Source: JAGNLA01 sp964472265 (GTDB taxonomy: Bacteria > Caldisericota > Caldisericia > JAAYUI01). Taken from it: a DNA stretch of 34,436 bases. Below are positions 31,123 through 34,436 of this stretch, piece by piece (the first letter of the stretch is position 1; each line of letters starts with the position of its first letter). The stretch covers positions 1 to 34,436 of the forward strand of contig CAYYJO010000016.1 in NCBI GenBank assembly GCA_964472265.1, in the 5' to 3' direction. A program made the translations under genes and the position numbers. The notes under the pieces were generated by a model. That model was given only the letters and a program-made list of their open reading frames with translations, was not told where the DNA came from and searched no databases.

Positions 31123-32237
31123 AATGATTTCTGGAAAATTCTGTATCTTCTGAAAACCTTGCCGCCAGCCCTGACCATTTCAGCCCTGACACGGACATTG
31201 CTTTCAAGCTCGACGTGGCTGTCGATGACAGTCATTCCTGCTCTCCTTGCAGTGTCGTGCATGGCCTTGCCCATTATTGCATCAACGCCCTTGCCACGCT
31301 CGGAGTCTTTTATGCCACCGAGGAGAAGGTCCAGCTGTTTTGATTTCTTTGCGGAGTTCATCAGGTGCATCAGTCCAAACGGAAGCAGTCTGCCGTTTGC
31401 TTTTCTGAATCCCGGATCCATGTTTGGGATGGCGATTATGAAACCGACATACTCGTCGCCTTTCATGACGACCTTGATGAACCTTGGATCGAGAACCGGA
31501 AGGTAGCGATTGGCAAGCTCCTTCATCTCCTTTTCGTCGAGTCTGACGTAGCCGTAGATGTGCGGTGCGAAGGTGTCGTTCATCAGCGAGAGGATCGGAA
31601 CTATCATGGGCTTGAGTTCTTTGGTGGATTTGGGTTCGATAAGCCTGTAGCCGTATCTCTTTGACCTTTCGATCACCTTGTCATAAAGAGTCGGGTACGG
31701 CTTTGTGCAATCAATCTGGTATGAGAAGTAGTCGACTTCCTTCTTGTAGCCAAGCTTATCCAGAAGCCTTGGAATGTATTCCTGGTTGAAATAGGTTGCA
31801 AGGGTGGGCTCGCCTTCAAACCCTTCGACGATGAAGCCTTCAGGATCCTGATCGGTAAAACCCATTGGGCCAACAATTTTTTTCATCCCAAGCTTTTTTG
31901 CCCAGTCCTCGATTTTGCCAAGCAAAACCTTCGCCACCTCGACGTCGTCAATGGATTCAAAGTAACCGAATCTGGCAGTTTTTTCGCCTGCCTCCCTGTT
32001 GTAGTTGTTGTTGATGATGCCCATGATTCGACCAACAATCCGACCTTCCGCATAAGCAAGCAACAGCAGCGTGTCGCTGTGGGAGAAATTCTTGTTCTTG
32101 GCTGGTGAGAAGAACGTCCACTCGTCCATGAGCAATGGTGGCGCCCAGAGCGGATGATTCTCATGGAGCTTCCACGGCGCCCTGATGAATTTCTCAAGAT
32201 CAGACCTTGTCTTTACTTCCTTTATCGTAATTTCCAT
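31119..32237 (-). CDS. GNAT-fold N-acetyltransferase-like protein, 372 aa
   Basis: The architecture fits a family of ~370-aa proteins with two GNAT-like halves. The first half has NHPLWAPPLLMDEWTFF, then LLAYAEGRIVGRIMGIINN and FGYFESIDD, the usual GNAT beta4/beta5 region, followed by GPMGFTDQDPEGFIVEGF, typical of this family. The second half (~200-372) has VGFIIAIPNMD and KDSERGKGVDAIMGKAMHD, resembling the acetyl-CoA-binding segment. Substrate and activity are unproven. AGGAG lies 6 nt before the ATG, and a promoter lies 34 bp upstream. It is divergent from the ferredoxin gene and coupled to the phosphotransferase downstream. Confidence 0.78.
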   Translation of the reverse strand: MEITIKEVKTRSDLEKFIRAPWKLHENHPLWAPPLLMDEWTFFSPAKNKNFSHSDTLLLLAYAEGRIVGRIMGIINNNYNREAGEKTARFGYFESIDDVEVAKVLLGKIEDWAKKLGMKKIVGPMGFTDQDPEGFIVEGFEGEPTLATYFNQEYIPRLLDKLGYKKEVDYFSYQIDCTKPYPTLYDKVIERSKRYGYRLIEPKSTKELKPMIVPILSLMNDTFAPHIYGYVRLDEKEMKELANRYLPVLDPRFIKVVMKGDEYVGFIIAIPNMDPGFRKANGRLLPFGLMHLMNSAKKSKQLDLLLGGIKDSERGKGVDAIMGKAMHDTARRAGMTVIDSHVELESNVRVRAEMVRAGGKVFRRYRIFQKSL

Positions 32238-32271
32238 AAATGACTCCTGATGTTTTCCTAGTTTCTAAGTC

Positions 32272-32299
32272 ATTATGGAGTATTTAACCATTTTTGCAA
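32272..32299 (-). promoter_or_regulatory. Promoter for the acetyltransferase/phosphotransferase pair
   Basis: Minus-strand TTGCAA (32294-32299), 16-bp spacer, CATAAT (32272-32277). It lies back-to-back with the plus-strand promoter at 32317. Confidence 0.55.
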
Positions 32300-32316
32300 G
32301 CTTCCGGCACAAATTC

Positions 32317-32345
32317 TTGTGATTGTTTTTTTGATTTGATACAAT
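32317..32345 (+). promoter_or_regulatory. Promoter for the ferredoxin gene
   Basis: TTGTGA (32317-32322), 17-bp spacer rich in T, TACAAT (32340-32345). The start of transcription would be close to the AAGGAG ribosome site at 32354-32359. Confidence 0.68.
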
Positions 32346-32365
32346 TTTTTCAAAAGGAGTGTGCC

Positions 32366-32911
32366 ATGTCCCAGGACAACAATATGCACTATGTGACCAC
32401 CCACCAACAGGCAAAGGAGCTTGCCCTCAAGTTTTCGCAGTGGAGCGTGACCAACTGTGGATGCAGGGAAGGAAACGAAAACGGCTGCAAAAGATCGCCG
32501 ATTGACGTTTGCCTGACTTTTTCAAATGATGGTTTCGGATCGACCGGTGAAGGCAGAAGAATCCTCGACAGAAAAGGTTTGGACGAACTTTTTGAGCTGG
32601 CGAAAAAATGCAAGCTCGTTGCCAGGCCATTCAGGGACTATGAAACCAAAACAAAGGATGAAGGCATCTGCTTCTGCTGTGACGATTGCTGCGGATACTT
32701 CCTGTCAGAAAACGAACCGTGCGACAAGGGAACGCTGATCGAGCATACTTCGGAAGAGTGCACAAGCTGTGGCGGTTGCATCGAAATATGCTACTTCAAA
32801 GCCAGAAAAATTGTCGACGGTCTGCTCGTTATAGAAAAGGAACGCTGCTACGGCTGCGGTCTTTGTGTTGACGAGTGCCAGTTCATAACAATGGTTCCAA
32901 GGCAGGCCTAG
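32366..32911 (+). CDS. Two-cluster 4Fe-4S ferredoxin-type protein with an extra cysteine-rich N-terminal domain
   Basis: The ATG at 32366 is chosen over an upstream TTG because AAGGAG is 6 nt away. The 181-aa cytoplasmic protein has 19 cysteines. The C-terminal part is a bacterial 2[4Fe-4S] ferredoxin: Cys132, 135, 138 and 142 (CTSCGGCIEIC) and Cys161, 164, 167 and 171 (CYGCGLCVDEC). The N-terminal part has a further set: Cys31, 33, 41, 49 (NCGCREG...VC) and a dense run at Cys102, 104, 105, 108, 109 (ICFCCDDCCG). The latter pattern resembles ferredoxin-linked domains found in anaerobes, though I cannot name the family with certainty. It suggests an additional metal site and electron transfer to a partner encoded elsewhere. 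It ends 2 bp before the convergent membrane protein gene. Confidence 0.9.
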   Translation: MSQDNNMHYVTTHQQAKELALKFSQWSVTNCGCREGNENGCKRSPIDVCLTFSNDGFGSTGEGRRILDRKGLDELFELAKKCKLVARPFRDYETKTKDEGICFCCDDCCGYFLSENEPCDKGTLIEHTSEECTSCGGCIEICYFKARKIVDGLLVIEKERCYGCGLCVDECQFITMVPRQA

Positions 32912-32913
32912 AG

Positions 32914-33699
32914 CTACTCGAGCACACTCTTTCCAAGATTGACTTCATCATTGAGGAGCTTGAGCCTGGACAATCCGGCCATTGATCCGAAAGCGCCAAA
33001 GAGAAAGTAGAACACAAGCGTTATCGGGCTGTTTACTGCTGTGCCCAAACCATCAAGAGTGTCCCTGATATAGAAAATCTGGCTCAATGTCATGAAGATA
33101 AGGCCGGTCAAAAGCAGTATGATCGTGGTCTGGAGCTTTCCTCCACTCATCTTTATGACAAGGATTCCGCCAAGGATGACAATCGATGTGCCAAACAACG
33201 CCATGATCGCACAAGTTATTATTGTCACAAGCGATGCCCCGTTTGCCATTATCGACGGGCTGAGCACAAACCATGTGCCCACAACGAAAATAAGGGCGAC
33301 GGCAACCAAAAGGAAATACTGCATACTTGTGAGTTTAAGGTTGTAAGACCTGATATCCCTGTACATCGCCCAGGCAATTGCAATCAGAGGCAAGATGTAG
33401 AGAGCGTTCATATACTGGGCTATTCCCTTGTCCAAACCCACAAGATAGCCAAAGACATAGACCTTTACAATTCTGATGAGCAGAAAAGCTAAGCTTGACC
33501 AGAAGATTAGCTGCCAGAAATATTTGTTTTTTTCGTCTTCATCGATTCTGACCACAACAAGAGCTGCAATGGCTACCATTATAACCATACCAACATCATA
33601 AATGACGTCGTTGAGTATTCCCTGGCTGGCAAAAACCGGAACAAAAATGTTAACGGCAGCAAGGGCGGTATAGAGCACAAGAGTTAGAAAGTATCTCAT
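32914..33699 (-). CDS. Multi-pass membrane protein of unknown function, 261 aa
   Basis: About seven or eight hydrophobic helices with short charged loops (RIDEDEKNKYF, YRDIRSYNLKL, RLKLLNDEV). The layout resembles the membrane input regions of some sensor proteins, but no kinase, cyclase or other output domain follows. GGAGG lies 4 nt before the ATG. The gene ends 2 bp from the convergent ferredoxin stop, and no terminator is seen between them, so the transcripts probably overlap. No family recognised. Confidence 0.85.
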   Translation of the reverse strand: MRYFLTLVLYTALAAVNIFVPVFASQGILNDVIYDVGMVIMVAIAALVVVRIDEDEKNKYFWQLIFWSSLAFLLIRIVKVYVFGYLVGLDKGIAQYMNALYILPLIAIAWAMYRDIRSYNLKLTSMQYFLLVAVALIFVVGTWFVLSPSIMANGASLVTIITCAIMALFGTSIVILGGILVIKMSGGKLQTTIILLLTGLIFMTLSQIFYIRDTLDGLGTAVNSPITLVFYFLFGAFGSMAGLSRLKLLNDEVNLGKSVLE

Positions 33700-33946
33700 A
33701 AAACCTCCAAGAATTTACAATTACCAATGCAATAGTATATTTGTATCTCAAGCGTTTATTTGCAAGAAAAATGAAGGAAATTTATTGATTTTGTTGTTAT
33801 GGGCACCCGCTTTTTGGAAATAGTGACTAATTGCAATTGGATTTTGATTTTGTCGGTTTCCAGGATTCCAATACTTATAGGCTTGTTTCGATTATCTTAC
33901 TCAAAATCAGCGGTTTTTAATTGTTAAATCCTACAGTTCAAGAGGG
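33700..33946. other. AT-rich intergenic region without recognised features
   Basis: About 250 bp between the divergent membrane protein and receiver-like genes. I see no clear consensus promoter for the minus-strand gene and no coding frame or RNA in this part. Confidence 0.6.
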
Positions 33947-33974
33947 TTGACAAAGTGTGTATGGGCAATATCAT
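33947..33974 (+). promoter_or_regulatory. Sigma-70 promoter of the structured leader and receiver-like gene
   Basis: TTGACA (33947-33952, perfect), 16-bp spacer, TATCAT (33969-33974). Predicted transcription start is near 33981, leaving a ~148-nt untranslated leader. Confidence 0.75.
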
Positions 33975-33980
33975 ATAAAC

Positions 33981-34128
33981 GCCCAATTGGGGCAGAAGGA
34001 GACGCTTTACTTATGGACGGTTACGACAGTAAAGAAAGCAAACCATTGCCAAGTACCGACCATAGGTCTCGTTCGATGTGACTTTTTCACATCCTGCGGG
34101 GTCTATGGCCGAAAGCAGGAGGTGAAAC
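33981..34128 (+). ncRNA. Structured 5' leader, candidate cis-regulatory RNA of unknown class
   Basis: Visible pairings: CTTTACT/AGTAAAG (34005-34011 with 34028-34034); a long hairpin with an 11-bp lower stem (34060-34070 with 34098-34108, including wobble pairs), a 4x4 internal loop and a 7-bp upper stem GATGTGA/TCACATC (34075-34081 with 34087-34093). A competing pairing TCCTGC (34092-34097) with GCAGGA (34115-34120) would cover half of the AGGAGG ribosome site at 34117-34122. It does not match the conserved cores I know for c-di-GMP, TPP, FMN, cobalamin, SAM, glycine, purine or fluoride riboswitches. Confidence 0.5.
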
Positions 34129-34436
34129 ATGTTCAAAAGCAAAACAACCCTCAACCAGCCGAATTTGCTTGCCCAGAGAATGTCAGTTCTGGGTGAGGGA
34201 AATCCAATTGTCAGACCAGGTGTATTTTCTTTCGGCAGAAAGCACCAGGCTGCATCGTCAGCCAAGAGGTCTGTCATTCTAGTCCACTGGGACGCCAGGA
34301 TCGGATCAAAGCTTGCAAAGGATCTACAAAACATGGGCTTTGCAGTGCAGCTTGAATCCAGAAATCCATCAGAGGCCTACAGGGCAATCAGGACTTCAAA
34401 CCCGGACATGGTGGTCATTGACATGACCGTCAACCC
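34129..34436 (+). CDS. Protein with degenerate receiver-like domain (3' partial)
   Basis: The gene runs off the right edge; 102 codons are visible. The ATG has AGGAGG 6 nt upstream. An N-terminal extension of ~45 residues precedes a receiver-like fold: first strand SVILVHWDARIG, helix KLAKDLQNMGF, strand AVQLESRNPSEAYRAIRTS, then PDMVVIDMT. The acidic pair normally present after the first strand reads His-Trp-Asp, while the aspartate at the phosphoacceptor place is kept. This resembles pseudo-receiver proteins in which phosphorylation is doubtful; some have a similar 'VID-x-x-x-xPSHG' segment, but the sequence ends before this can be seen. Confidence 0.72.
   Translation, partial: MFKSKTTLNQPNLLAQRMSVLGEGNPIVRPGVFSFGRKHQAASSAKRSVILVHWDARIGSKLAKDLQNMGFAVQLESRNPSEAYRAIRTSNPDMVVIDMTVN

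Noticed and set aside
33981..34128. c-di-GMP-I (GEMM) riboswitch, suggested by GCAAACC and GGTTAC fragments
   Set aside because: The order is wrong, and the GACGCAAAGCC core and tetraloop-receptor arrangement are absent.
33957..34334. Frames on both strands overlapping the structured leader and the receiver-like gene
   Set aside because: They conflict with the promoter, leader pairing and well-supported ATG at 34129.

Overview
The window looks like a piece of a bacterial chromosome from an anaerobic or otherwise poorly characterised lineage. Supporting signs are tightly packed genes with Shine-Dalgarno sites, sigma-70-type promoters, a bacterial type II fatty acid synthesis operon, a sigma-54 enhancer-binding regulator and a 4Fe-4S ferredoxin. 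A GatE-type tRNA amidotransferase subunit, usually thought of as archaeal, is unusual here. Several very large secreted proteins end in copper-amine-oxidase-N-like 'stalk' domains. I cannot assign a phylum from sequence alone. There are no phage genes, transposases, CRISPR arrays or rRNA/tRNA genes that I can recognise.

Layout. 1-4.3 kb (+): the 3' part of a giant secreted beta-propeller/Ig/thioredoxin-like/stalk protein. 4.3-4.75 kb (-): a small unknown protein. 4.9-11.8 kb (-): an NtrC-type response regulator followed 40 bp later by a 1804-residue secreted protein with calcium-loop-like and Ig-like repeats; a textbook sigma-70 promoter lies upstream of the regulator. 11.86-12.53 kb: a very AT-rich non-coding stretch. 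12.5-18.2 kb (-): an operon in transcription order small membrane protein, fabZ, fabH, fabG, acpP, fabF, accD, accA, mostly with overlapping stop/start codons and ending in a strong terminator; fabD, accB, accC and an enoyl reductase are absent. 18.3-19.2 kb (-): EamA-family transporter. 19.3-19.6 kb: hairpin-rich dispersed repeat. 19.6-23.45 kb (-): gatE preceded by three tandem paralogous two-TM proteins and a small ORF. 23.5-26.95 kb (+): MFS transporter, secreted PQQ-like propeller/stalk protein, DUF1801 protein. 26.95-27.63 kb: a larger array of the same hairpin repeat. 27.6-32.2 kb (-): Na/Pi cotransporter with PhoU domain, TspO/MBR-like protein, and a translationally coupled acetyltransferase-like/phosphotransferase pair. 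32.3-32.9 kb (+): cysteine-rich ferredoxin, divergent from the acetyltransferase. 32.9-33.7 kb (-): multi-pass membrane protein. 33.9-34.4 kb (+): promoter, a ~148-nt structured leader, and the start of a protein with a degenerate receiver domain.

The fatty acid genes act together in malonyl-CoA formation, initiation, elongation, reduction and dehydration on ACP. The large secreted proteins share modules and probably form part of the cell surface. The two strongest candidates for undescribed biology are the dispersed repeat, whose 28-nt hairpins vary in sequence but keep their pairing and a bulge, and the structured leader, which can offer an alternative hairpin covering the ribosome binding site.
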